NCBI RefSeq assembly: GCF_905115235.1
Contig: NC_051852.1
Span: 160,784,164 to 160,848,163 of the forward strand
Direction of reading: 5' to 3'
Length of the DNA: 64,000 nucleotides
Source: Hermetia illucens
Taxonomy: Eukaryota > Arthropoda > Insecta > Diptera > Stratiomyidae
The notes below the pieces were generated by a model, which was not told where the DNA came from, did not search any database, and worked only from the letters and a program-made list of their open reading frames with translations. Positions 10,905 to 21,194 of this stretch are shown in pieces. A program made the position numbers and the translations under genes. The stretch's first letter is position 1; every line of letters starts with the position of its first letter.

Positions 10905-11400
10905 AGCAAGAAATTCATTTGAGTAAGGCACCAAAGTAAGAAACATTCAAAGTTCCTTATATTCAGGATTTTAATGACTTCTCTTGTGAAACTGTATAAA
11001 AATGTGCATTACTATCAAGTATTGAGCCATTACGAATATGCAATTGCACTCTCCCAACTACTCGAACAAAACAACGGCCCAGCCTTCCTTCATCCAGCCC
11101 GCCTCTACTCAATAACAATCAGGCTATAATCCATAATTTGCATTTGCATTCATAACATTTCGATTTAGCCAGAAACAACCGCCAAAATACATAATACATA
11201 TGCAGCATGATCAAGTCTATATGAAAACAACAACAAAAAACTTAATGATCATTTTTGGAATGTTAGAAAATTTCTATATTAAAACTGTTAATATCTAAAT
11301 GGATTTTAGGGTTACGGAGAAGTTAAAGGTGAGAGGGTCTAGTAATGTAGTGTAATGAAGAAGTTAAAGGGTACTAAATCGTGGAAAAGAAAAATGCTGC
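10905..11400. other. AT-rich sequence, nothing recognised
   Basis: Low-complexity AT-rich stretch between LINE pieces. No gene, no structured repeat seen. Confidence 0.4.
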
Positions 11401-11404
11401 ATAT

Positions 11405-12019
11405 TAGCAAATGAATTTTCCCGTCAGTTTGCCACAGGGCAAAGCGAATGGAATGTTGTACGTGTCGCTAGGCCGCAGACGCTACAAATTGCTCATCATT
11501 GTGGATGAGAAGCTTATTGTAGACGTCCTAACAAGACTATCGAAAGACTTGCGCCCATCTGCAAGCTATTTCGTTAAGCAGCATACAGTAGCAAAACTGT
11601 TGTTACCGGCTTTCCTTTCCTTGTGGCCTATATCAGAAGCAAAGTCAATTCAACTTTGTCACCTCTCTCATGTGTGAAGCTGACGAAGGATGGCTCTCCT
11701 GATCGAGTGATAGTGACGTATCCCAACGATTTCGATACTATCGTCCAATCTCCCTTTTGGCCACAGGACGTCTTCGTCAAGCCTTATCAGAGGACTAAGC
11801 TCCGTGTAAATTTTCTGCCCGCCCGCCTGCCTCGCCGAGCTTAAATGATTCTGACAACTTTACACTGTTTTATCAAAATGTAAGGAACCTACGGACTAAG
11901 CTGTCGGATTTCAAACTGTCTGTCTTAACATTCCAACATGACGTGTCATCTGCATTACCGAAACCTGGTTGGATTACATGATTTTAGATTTCGAGCTCCT
12001 CGAAGGTTACTCTGTCTCG
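11405..12019 (+). mobile_element. Jockey/CR1-like LINE, 5' portion, interrupted by the LOA-like LINE
   Basis: The segment 11858-12007 encodes the start of an APE endonuclease (FYQNVRNLRTKLSDF, then ICITETWL in a neighbouring frame, and LLEGYSVS). The same domain resumes after 16699 with CGRDCTALGKSIGGGTLIAV, so this LINE is split by a 4.7 kb insertion. The upstream frames (11411-11844, e.g. RLSKDLRPSASYF, VKLTKDGSPDRV) lead into it and may be ORF1 or its junction, but I recognise no domain there. Dead copy with frame changes. Confidence 0.65.
12008..12019 (+). repeat. Target-site duplication, left copy
   Basis: TACTCTGTCTCG at 12008-12019 corresponds to TACTCCGTCTTTCG at 16699-16712 on the other side of the LOA-like LINE, with one substitution and a two-base indel. 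It is the host LINE codons (YSVS) and supports target-primed insertion. Confidence 0.6.
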
Positions 12020-12080
12020 CTCCCTCGACGATTACTCACCTTGTCGTGGTGAGGGAGCTCAGTAAGGAACACTTATTCAA

Positions 12081-13025
12081 GTGGAAACCAATTCAATTGG
12101 GACCCAGTCCTTAACGGAGGAGCCGAAGCAGGCCCCTTCTGTCAGTACTCCTGACCTCAGGCTCCAATCGGCGCCACCTGCTGAGGCTAAAGTCTTGCCC
12201 ATGGGTAAGCACTTGTCCACGGACAGCAAACCGCCTTCGGGCAAACAGCTTCCGGGGAAACCGCCTTCGGGCAAACCGCCTCCGGGCAACGCACAACCAA
12301 AGAGCTGTGCTAAGGTTGAGGGGAAAGGAGCGTTCGGGGCACCTGCAGCTAAGGGGAAACCGAAGCGGCAGCGATCCTCGGATGATCCTAACTCTTCGAC
12401 ACAAAAGGCAGCAAAGAGGGCTCGGTCGGCAACGGCTAGGCCTTCATTTGCAGTCAAGGCTATCGAAGCCGATGGATGGGTCCTGTATGACGACTCTAAT
12501 CCATCCGGCTACGATACTGAGCAGTGCGAACAGCTTAGGAGGAAACTCCTCCTAGCTGTAAGGACTGCGTCCGCGCAAGGCATTAAGCTTTGCTTTGAGT
12601 CGGTAGGTGTATACCGTAAAATGTTACGGCTGAACTTTGCCGACGAAGACACGAACGAGTGGCTCAGGCAGTACTGCTCCTCCCTTAACGATGTGTGGGA
12701 GGGTGCGCGACTAACCTTGAAAGGGGTCTCTGAGCTTCAATCGATCAAAAAGTGCTTTCTCTGGCTTCCAGAAGAAGAGCGAAATGGCGTTGGGGCTCTG
12801 GAATAACTTGGTGTACAAAACAACCTTAACACTTCCCCCTCATTGCTGCTAGGCAGCAAAACAGGAGAGAGAACCGATAGACCGGAAACTTTTCTCATTA
12901 TCCGCGTTCCCGAACCTGATGTTAAGAAGGTTCGGGAAAAATCGGGTTGCCGGCTCTACTATGGGCTGGGGACCGTCACGTTACAAGTGTCGGCTCCTAA
13001 AACCATTGAAGGGGACATCCAGCCC
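12081..13025 (+). pseudogene. LOA-like LINE ORF1 region
   Basis: Starts at ATG 12081. Residues 1-120 are rich in Pro, Lys and Ala with a short imperfect repeat (PSGKQLPGKPPSGKPPPG), followed by a basic stretch and a globular part (WVLYDDSNPSGYDTEQC; WVL to GALE) that resembles RNA-binding ORF1 proteins of LOA/I elements only in general layout. An in-frame TAA at 12804 interrupts it; the same frame continues through TFLIIRVPEPDVKK and TVTLQV, which look like the end of ORF1. No CCHC knuckle is visible. The reading frame runs on without a stop into the endonuclease, so ORF1 and ORF2 are in one frame in this copy. Confidence 0.6.
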
Positions 13026-13049
13026 CCGGCATCTACACCTGAAACGTGG

Positions 13050-15749
13050 ATGAGGTGCCACATTTCCCAAGTAAATTTGCAGCATTGTAAAGCGGCGACT
13101 GCACGTATCAGTCGTCGGATCAATAGCTACAAGACATTTATATACCTCATAAAAGAACCGTGGGTTGTTGGTGGGGCAGTCAGGGGCCTAAATTTTCAGC
13201 ATGCTGATCTATTGTATGCCAATGGAAGCGATCGACCCCGCACCTGCATGGTAGTCTCCAAAGACTTCCAGGCTAACCTGGTTAACGACCTATGTGATGG
13301 CGACACTACATCGGCTAAGCTAACCGTAAAAAGTCAACAGGGAGATAAAGAGATACTATGGTGCTCTGCATATTTCCCTTACGACCCAGAAGACGTTCCC
13401 AGTGGAACATTCATCAGAGCTATCCAATATGCCAAAAGTAGAGGCATGGGGGTAATAGCAGGATGTGATGTCAACGCTCACCACATATGCTGGGGAAGTT
13501 CGAACATCAATGCAAGAGGATCGAGACTACTGGAGTATCTAGTAGGAACCGATTTGCAGATCCTAAATGTGGGTAATGAACCCACTTTCTTCAACGTGGT
13601 CAGGCGGGAGGTCATCGACATCACGGTGGCATCTCCTGACATCGCGGCTCTGATCGGAGAGTAGAGAGTATCAAACGATATCACACTCTCGGATCACAGA
13701 CGCATTGATTTCGTTATGGGCATGGATCCACCTCCACCCACTCTATTTCGGAATCCGAGGAAGACAGATTGGGTAATGTATCAAACAGAATTGAGCGCCC
13801 GAATCACGATCCCTGGGAAGCGCATCAAATCCATTACTGGAATTGTGAAGGCAACCGAGATGATTACAACTAGCATGAGAGAAGCTTTCGAAGAAAGCTG
13901 TCCACTCAAGATGCCAAAGAAGGGTAAAACAGCATGGTGGAACTCGGATTTGGCAAAACAGAGGAGAACGACAAGGATGCTCCTCAATCGTGCTCTGAAG
14001 GGTGAATCAAGCACTAGCTGGAATCGCTATAAAGAGGCACAGAAGGCTCTAAAGAAGAGCATAAGATCGGCCAAATGATCATCTTGGAGACGCTTTTGCG
14101 AAGAGACTAACTCTCTTGAGGCAACCTCAAAGCTGAAGCGGATTCTGGTCAAAGAACGTAGCCAGAAACTGGGTTATTTACGTTTACAGAATCGGAAGTA
14201 CACAGTAAGCGATGAAGAAACGGCAAATCATTTGCTTGAAGTACACTTTCCAGGCAGCATCCAAAATCTAATCTCGGGGCCAACAGGTGCATACAGCCCT
14301 CAACCGAGAGACTGGAATCTGGCATGCAAAGTAGTATCACTGGAGCGAGTGAAATGGGCATTTAACTCGTTCCATAGATACAAGTCTGCAGGTCCGGATG
14401 GCATCATCCCTTCGCTAGTAATTCAGAATATATATCGCACAATCCTAGCACACGCTTATATTCCAATTAAATGGCGGGATGTGAAGGTGTTGTTCATTCC
14501 CAAACCAGGAAAACCCACCTACACAGACGCAAAAAGCTTTCGACCGATCAGCCTAACGTCCTTTCTGCTAAAAGGACTAGAAAGACTAGTAGATCGGTTC
14601 ATAAGGGATGCACACATTCCTAAGTGGCCACTTCACCATAGGCAACACGCCTACCAGAAAGGCAAATCCACGGAGACAGTACTCCATGAACTTACGGCAA
14701 AAATTGAAAAGGTGATGTCCGAAAAAGAAGACGCCTTAGGCGCATTCATGGACATCGAAGGTGCTTTCAATTATGCCTCATTCGCGGCAATTTGTGATGC
14801 GGCAAGACAGCATGGAATCGAACCGCTGCTAATCAGTTGGATCCTTCACATACTAGAGTGGAGAAAAATCCACATATCGGTCGGCCAGAAGTCTATTGAA
14901 GCAGGATGTCTCAGGGGCTGCCCACAGGGAGGGGTTCTCTCTCTACTGTTATGGCTCTTGGTAATGGATATCCTGCTGTGGCTCCTGGAGGACAAAAAAG
15001 TCTTTGCGCAAGCATTTGCGGACGACCTAGCCGTAATAATTACCGGCAAGTTGGCGGACACAGTATGTGACCGCTTGAATGCAACTCTGCATGTAATCCA
15101 CAGCTGGTGCCTCCGCAATGGACTCACGGTGAACGCTAGGAAGACTGGACTAATTATGTTCACTAGGAATGTCAGGTGGGGTAGTTATACGCTACCCACC
15201 TTAGCAGGGGCGGAAATCCAGCTGGCACAAACAGTCAAGTACTTAGGAGTACATTTCGACTCCAAGTTAACGTGGAAGCATCATATCGAGAAACAATATC
15301 AGAAATCCTGCAGATTGCTCTGGTGCTGCAGGAATGCGATAGGTAAGACCCGGGGATGGATATACTGGATGTATACATCGATAATAAAACCCATTTTGAT
15401 GTATGCATGCATCGTCTGGTGGCCAAGACTGAACTTTGCTAACAGCAGGAAGCTGCTAACGCAGATTCAGAGACTTGGTTGCCTAAGTATTACTGGAGCA
15501 ATGAGTACTACGCCGACTGCGGCACTTGAAGCTATCCTAAATTTACCCCCAATTCACTTGGAGGTGAAACGGAAAGCGGCCAACGACGCATATAGGCTCA
15601 ATACCATTGGGGCGTGGAAAGGCGGCCAATCCAACGGGCATGCGTCTATCTGGAAATTTCTTGAAAAACATCCGGTAGCCCTGATGCCGACCGATCATAT
15701 GGTTTCCAGATTCGTCTTTGAAAAGACATATACTGTCGTAATCACGTAA
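13050..15749 (+). pseudogene. LOA-like LINE ORF2: endonuclease and reverse transcriptase
   Basis: Encodes the pol-type protein that nicks target DNA and copies the element RNA. The endonuclease begins near 13053 (CHISQVNLQHCKAA, LIKEPWV, AGCDVNAHH, TLSDHRRIDF at about 13680). RT begins near 14340 with YKSAGPDGI, then FRPISLTSFLLKGLERLVD, RGCPQGGVLS and the catalytic FADD at 15015-15026, then KYLGVHFDSKLTW. All of these lie in one frame, interrupted by stops at 13662 (GE-stop-RVSND, expected Trp) and 14076 and ended by TAA at 15747. RNase H follows in another frame. Single-base changes only, hence a fairly recent insertion. Confidence 0.85.
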
Positions 15750-15769
15750 TGACGTAATAATCTTCACCG

Positions 15770-16605
15770 ACGAGTCAGTCATGGAGGATGGATCAGGTGC
15801 AGGGGTGTCCTCGGAGAATCCGATTATAGAACTGGCCCGACCTCTCGGAAAAATGACGACCATATGCCAGGCGGAGATATATGCCATTTCATTGGCAGCA
15901 GAAGAATGTCTGCGACAGAAATGGAGGGGTCGCACCATTCGAATCTGTTCCGACAGTCGGGCGGCATTATCAGCGCTAAATGGCAACAACATATCAAGCA
16001 AGTTGGTGTGGAGTTGTCATCAGGTGCTGTTGAAACTTGGCCGACTGAACGAAACATTCTTGATGTGGGTGCCGGGGCACTCTAACATCGCCGGCAATGA
16101 GGAGGCTGACAGACTAGCTCGCCGAGGGTCTGGATCCACAATGGTGGGGCCAGAACCAGCTCTTGGAATCCGACCATCTACTGTCAAGTCTACTCTGAAG
16201 AGTGAAATTGCAAGGATTCACGCAACCGAGTGGAAAAATTTGGACTCTTGCCGGCAAGCGAAAATCCTTGTGAAGGAGCCTAGGGCCACTAGAGCGGCAT
16301 TTTTGTTGTCTTTTAAGAAGTCGGACATGAAAACCCTAGTAGGGCTTTTGACGGGACACTGCCCCTTAAACTACCATATGGAAAAGATTGGGGTAGTGGT
16401 TTCGGCTGTGTGCAGCCAATGTGAGGAGGAGGAGGAGGAGACGGCCCTGCACTTTTTATGCAGCTGCCCGGCATCCTCGGATCTCAGACGAAGACACCTT
16501 GGCAAAGTTTTCTTCAATGAAGAATCTGCACACTCTCTGCCTCTGGAGAATGTTCTCAGATTCGCTAAAGCCTGCGAACACCGTAGGCGGGAAGCCATTG
16601 AATAG
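15770..16605 (+). pseudogene. LOA-like LINE RNase H domain and Cys/His tail
   Basis: The domain starts at about 15760 (IFTDES) and continues QAEIYAISLAAEE, CSDSRAALSAL and VPGHSNIAGNEEADRLA, giving the Asp-Glu-Asp-Asp pattern of RNase HI. Near the end is CSQCEEEEEETALHFLC, a Cys-x2-Cys...His-x4-Cys cluster usual after RNase H in I/LOA elements. It is one frame away from the RT region, so a frame change separates them in this copy. Ends with TAG at 16603-16605. Confidence 0.85.
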
Positions 16606-16698
16606 GCAACTACGGGGATAGTACAATGGGCCTAATAATGCCCTGAGTGCTCGGGGCTGCGGCTCCCCCCAGTTAACTAAATTAACTAACTAACTAAC

Positions 16699-17679
16699 TA
16701 CTCCGTCTTTCGTTGTGGCAGAGACTGCACTGCGCTTGGGAAGTCAATCGGTGGAGGTACCCTAATAGCTGTTAAGCTTCGTGCCGAAATCATCTTTTCG
16801 TCCTCCTCCTCCACCTACCATTCTGTCGCCATACGAGTCATTCCGCCAAACGTATGCCCCTTTATCATTTCGGGTATATATTTTCCCTGCCTTAGTCCTC
16901 CTTTTCTGCACGAGGATTTCTTCGATAGATTCTCAGAAGTTCTTATCATTTTGCTCCCTTCACTTCCTTTCATCCTCTGTGGCGAATTAAATTTTCTTAT
17001 TCTCTCCTGGCCCATTACTCCTGACCTTCCTTCACTCCCTAATAACCCCACCCACCCTTCCCTTCCTTTATCCACTTTGATGTACACCTGTGCCGCCCTC
17101 CAGTTTAACCTTTCTAGAAACCACTTAGATCGCATTCTTGATCTTGTCCTCTCTAACCTTCCTGTTTGTCGCCTTTCCCAACCCCTTCATGTCCCTTCTT
17201 ACGTTGCCCCTGACGACTATCATCATGCTTTCGAGTTCGATACTCCTGTCGCGCGCAAGCCTACCAAGTTCAACTTTCGTAAGGCGAACTTCAAAGGTCT
17301 GAAGGCTGGCCGTGACGGCAATCAAATGGGTTCCCTTCCTCTCTCTATTAACGTGTGACCAAGCATTCAACACCTTCTATATCATTTTATTTGATTTTCT
17401 TTTCGGTTACGTCCCCTCCTGTCCTAAGTGCTTATGCTCTTACCCTGCCTAGTTCACTACTGAAGTCCACAAAAAACTTCGTCAAACTCACACTACGAGC
17501 AAGAAGTTCCTATCTTCTAAAACTTATGCTGACTTAGTTTTTGCCAAAATTCTGCGTTCCTCGGTCAAATCCCTAATACGTAAGTCTAGAAACGGATATT
17601 TCACCAGAAGACTCACTAAACTTCAAACTTTTCTGGTCCCACATTCGCAACTCCTGCTGTCATACTCAACTATCCTCTC
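16699..17679 (+). mobile_element. Jockey/CR1-like LINE, continuation after the insertion
   Basis: Resumes the endonuclease at CGRDCTALGKSIGGGTLIAV (16715-16775), goes on with VYFPAL- and HLDRILDLVLSN-type blocks (DLVLSN at about 17140 is the region before the SDH motif) and then the linker before RT, KFLSSKTYADLVFAKILRS at about 17500-17570. Frame changes are frequent. The RT domain is absent: the copy stops at 17679 where the 3' microsatellite of an RTE-A fragment begins on the opposite strand. Confidence 0.65.
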
Positions 17680-18116
17680 ATCATCATCATCAACGGCGCA
17701 TCAATTGGTATCCGGTCTAGGCCTGCCTTAATAAAGAACTCCAGGCATCCCGGTTTTGCGCCCAGGTCCACCAATTCGATATCCCTAAAAGCTGTCTGGC
17801 GTCCTGACCTACGCCATCGCTCCATCTTAGGCAGGGTCTGCCTCGTCTTCTTTTTCTACCCTAGATATTGCCCTTATAAACTTTCCGGGCTGGATCATTC
17901 TCATCCATACGGACTAAGTGACCCGCCCAATGTAACCTATTGAGCCGGATTTTATCCAAAACCTGACGGTCATGGTATCGCTCATAGATTTCGTCGTTAT
18001 GTAGGCTACGGAATCGTCCATCCTCATGTAGGGGGCCAAAAATTCTTCGGAGGATTCTTCTCTTGAACGCGGCCAAGAGTTCACAATTCTTCTTGCTAAG
18101 AACCCAAGTCTTCGAA
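17679..18116 (-). mobile_element. RTE-A LINE 3' end, 5'-truncated
   Basis: Minus-strand protein LSKKNCELLAAFKRRILRR, FGPLHEDGRFRSLHNDEIY, DKIRLNRLHWAGHLV and KVYKGNI is the RTE-A C-terminus. The plus strand begins with the CATCATCATCATCAACGGCG terminal microsatellite seen at every RTE-A 3' end. Frame breaks occur near 17860. Confidence 0.75.
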
Positions 18117-18657
18117 GAAGACAGCAGCGTCCTTAAGGAAATATTATTGGAGTTAGGGCAGGAGCCCTTAGGAAACTTGCAAGACCGAAAGTACAAAACA
18201 TAGCTGGTGGAAAAGTAAACTGCCTAATCTGGGAGGTTTTTTTGTGTTTGTGCTTAAGGATTAAGGGAATCCATAGTCCTGTCCCGGAACAGGGGAGCCC
18301 GTGGACACGAAACTGAGGAAGAAAGTTTCTTTCCTAATGTTGACCCCAATGTCGGACCTGGCTCCGATAGGCTTCATAATCTTTCCCTTCTTAACTCTAG
18401 AAGACACATTTCCCTTCCCCTGTGTATAATCTATAATAAAAGTCTAGTAAAATCCCTATCTCTGGAAAGAGGCCCTTATCATCCTTGTACATCCTTGAAT
18501 TTGTAAAATTATTTATAAGTAGGCAGGAAAGATAAAAACGTTGATTGACTTTCGGACTATAATTTAAAGCATAACTTTTTTCCATATATACAGTTAATAT
18601 ACTCTTATTTCTGTTTGTCCTATTTTTATTGTATAATATTTCCATATACCCCCCTCT
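18117..18657. other. Intergenic AT-rich sequence upstream of the RIIa-domain gene
   Basis: No gene recognised. 18117-18400 may be repeat-derived; 18400-18657 is AT-rich and would hold the promoter of the gene that starts at 18658. I see no strong TATA box. Confidence 0.4.
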
Positions 18658-19325
18658 ATGGCTGATGATTTATCGGAAGTGTATGAAAACCACGCACAAT
18701 CCCAAAAGGATATTCTTTTTAAACTTCTCAACCCAGAAGGATTGTCGGAAGACCAGGAATTTTCAATAAGAGGTCATATATTCAAGCGACAGGGGCCTAT
18801 TTTGGATTATCTCTATGGGAACCCCGAGGTAAGTATGATTTTCTTGAAACACTTTGGCTTATCTTAAGATGCTATCTGTTACGAATTGTAGATTCAAGCT
18901 ATCATAAGAATAGTTTTCAACGAACTATTGAAAGAGCAACCGAGTAACATACCTAAGTATATTGCAGATTTTTTTAAACGTCCCAAATGTGAACTGAACA
19001 TTTTGGTAAGTTTTGTGAAACACAAGCGGGGGAGGGGGTCGGGGTGGTGGTCAACAATAATAAGACTTATTTACTTCCCTAGATTTCAGAAAATATATCA
19101 AAGGCTAGTAGAAAATCTTGCGGCCTTGGTGAAACAACTGCAAAGATACCTGAAGGAAGAGGAACTGTACGTTTTAAGGAGCTATCTAAATCTGGTCCCT
19201 CTGATCATAAACCGTCTACTTTGAAGTCACCTAGTGAAGATTGGGACACATCTTCCATTTCGACTTTTAGTGCAGAATTGGGGTCTAGAAGATCTGTAGT
19301 TTTACACGAAACGAATTATCGATGA
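18658..19325 (+). CDS. Small RIIa-domain protein (RIIAD1-like), three exons
   Basis: Exons 18658-18828, 18892-19005 and 19083-19325, with GTAAGT donors, TTGTAG and CCCTAG acceptors, phase-0 junctions and introns of 63 and 77 bp; product 175 residues. Residues about 52-90 (YLYGNPEIQAII, FNELLKEQPSNIPKYIADFF) resemble the RIIa dimerisation/docking fold, and most closely, from memory, RIIAD1 (FLKRPDNILEFAADYF type). Proteins of this family bind A-kinase-anchoring-like partners and are often found in sperm flagella and cilia; that role is inferred. The C-terminal 80 residues are Ser-rich with no domain. The ATG at 18658 opens the frame. An intact reading frame across three well-spliced exons, surrounded by broken transposons, argues for a real gene. 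Confidence 0.72.
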
Positions 19326-20056
19326 GTCGTTTACGTTTACAGTGTAAATATAATTATTAATTTTTAACATCTTTCTTCTTTTTCTTCAGCCTTTCTCCCG
19401 TTCACAAGCTGGGTCGGCTCGTCGTGATCGGTTTCGCCCTTTAGCTCTTTTCCACGTCCAACCTAACATCTTTTCCAAGTCCAACGTATCATCTTCGTCT
19501 ACATTACCGCAAGACGTCGTTCATTGCCTTTTATAATCGGCCAACACTCAGAACCATAGAAAGCGACAGGATGGACGACATTGATACGTCGATCACAAAG
19601 AACATCAGTTGTGGAACGCCACTTCATCCATGTTGCGTTAATGCGTGGAGCAATTTCATAACGCAGTTCTCCATTGGCTGATAGCGTTGATCCGAGGTAT
19701 TTAAATCGCTCAGTTCTGGGCAGATCACTGCCCATGACAGTGATTGTTCCTGTTTCATGGGGATCGGTCGTCAAAAATTCAGTTTTGTTTAGATTCAATC
19801 TGAGACCGTGTTGCATGAGACGATCATTCCATTTTTGGACAAGTTACTCGAGATCATTTTTGCTATCGGCTGCTAGGAGACATCATCTGCATAAAGCAGT
19901 GTGTAGGGTGCTGGACGTTGAATATCCCGTGTGACGGTGTCCATAATAAGAGCAAAGAGGAGTGGTGACAGGGCGCTTCCTTGATGATCACTAACAGAGA
20001 CGCGAAGCGGTTTTGATACACCCGCCACAGCAATTGAACGCCGCGCACGAGTTCTT

Positions 20057-20072
20057 CTGGTACTAAGTGTTG
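20057..20072 (+). repeat. Target-site duplication of element X, left copy
   Basis: CTGGTACTAAGTGTTG at 20057-20072 is repeated exactly at 20691-20706. Removing the insert and one copy restores RTE-B coding sequence. Confidence 0.85.
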
Positions 20073-20690
20073 GTGCTCAGAGGTGGCGGCGAGGAAGAGG
20101 GGGCGGCAACCCTATCGGCCAAACCAAAACCAAGTGGTCGAGGAGAACCTCCATAGTGGTGGCACCGGGAGATGCTGCAATTACTTTGGTTTGTCGGCCA
20201 TGATTCAGTAGGCGAATGCTCCAAAGACCTAATTAGGGCGATCAGACCCGAGTCTGCACGGGTATTCATCTGAAGTGGCAAATTTGCTCACGAAACCTTA
20301 TCAGGGGTATACTGGTACCATGGGAACCGGAAAAGCCCCTGGACTCACATACTTCGGGTGAACTCCTGTTATATGTGAGGACAGCTCGGTTATTTGCGGT
20401 TGGCCCCCCTAGTGGGAGTTTCATGGTGGTTGTGCTCAAGCGAGAAGAGACCTTCGGGCCTGGTGGTGTTGCGTATCAACACGGGTGCCGTACTCCATAG
20501 TTCGGTAGAGATTTAGGTAATTCTTGCATCCACCAGTATGAATGCTAAGCCATGCACTTGGTATAGACTGGTATCGTTGTTGCTTGTCTCAGCGGGGCTC
20601 TGATTGTGATCACAAAATCAATCCGTGTCTGAAGAGGACCGTGGGATTAAGTCTCACGACAGGTGCCTACGTAAAACACTATGGGCTTCA
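20073..20690 (+). mobile_element. SINE-like element X, complete copy
   Basis: 618 bp flanked by a perfect 16 bp direct repeat. The head is GTGCTCAGAGGTGGCGGCG; the tail ends CTACGTAAAACACTATGGG. The last roughly 400 bp match the 3' UTR of the R1-like LINE at 21.2-22.7 kb (element sense), while the first roughly 200 bp are not in that LINE. The same head is found in the copies at 811-1402 and 33539-34335. It has no coding capacity, and I do not recognise tRNA, 5S or 7SL promoter boxes in the head. A LINE-mobilised SINE is the simplest reading. Confidence 0.75.
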
Positions 20691-20706
20691 CTGGTACTAA
20701 GTGTTG
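20691..20706 (+). repeat. Target-site duplication of element X, right copy
   Basis: Exact match to 20057-20072. Confidence 0.85.
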
Positions 20707-21183
20707 TCGTAAAGCATACCAGATGAGTTCGTGTGGCGCATGGTCAAACGCTTTCTCTAGATCCAGAAATGCAATGTAAAGAGAGCGATGCTTCTCACGG
20801 TGTTTCTCCATGAGTAACCGCGCAGTGTGTATTGCGTCAGTAGTTCCGCAGTTTTTGACAAATCCGGCTTGATTCACGGTTATTTCAACGATTTCGCAAA
20901 TACGGTTGTCAAGAATGCGTTCAAAAATCTTCATGGCATGGGAAAGTAACCGGATCGGATGGTAATTTGAACATTTTGCTGGACTACCTTTCTTTTTCCA
21001 TATTGGAACAGTGGTACTTTCTTGCCAGTCAGATGGTGTTCTTCCTTCCTGAATAACCCGATTAAAGAACACACTGTGCCACAGTGTTAGGTCCCAGCTC
21101 TTCGCTTTTCAGAGCTCAGATGTGATGTCGTCAGGTCCTCTGGCTTTCCCCGATTTCATTCGTTTTATTGCCTCCTCGACTTC

Positions 21184-21194
21184 AGTTGCGCTGA
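21184..21194 (+). repeat. Target-site duplication of R1-like LINE, left copy
   Basis: AGTTGCGCTGA at 21184-21194 matches 22674-22684 exactly. Both are RTE-B codons for the ISAT region, showing where the RTE-B frame was split. Confidence 0.8.

Larger units (their letters stand above)
12020..16698 (+). mobile_element. LOA-like non-LTR retrotransposon, nearly complete
   Basis: About 4.7 kb with a 5' UTR, an ORF1-like region, APE endonuclease, reverse transcriptase, RNase H and a C-terminal Cys/His block, ending in a TAAC-type simple repeat (about 16675-16698). This domain set fits the I/LOA group. Breaks are few: in-frame stops at 12804, 13662, 14076 and 15747 and a frame change before 15781, so it is inactive but young relative to its neighbours. 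It is inserted into the endonuclease region of a Jockey/CR1-like LINE. A 5'-truncated relative lies at 38272-38640. Confidence 0.85.

Noticed and set aside
12077-12457. Minus-strand open frame of 126 codons, Gly/Pro-rich repeats (LPEGGLPEGG type)
   Set aside because: It is the antisense of the Pro-rich repeat in the LOA-like ORF1; no independent signal.
19499-19816. A host gene for a craniofacial development protein 2-like product
   Set aside because: Proteins so named in insect databases are RTE LINE products; here it is clearly RTE-B RT.
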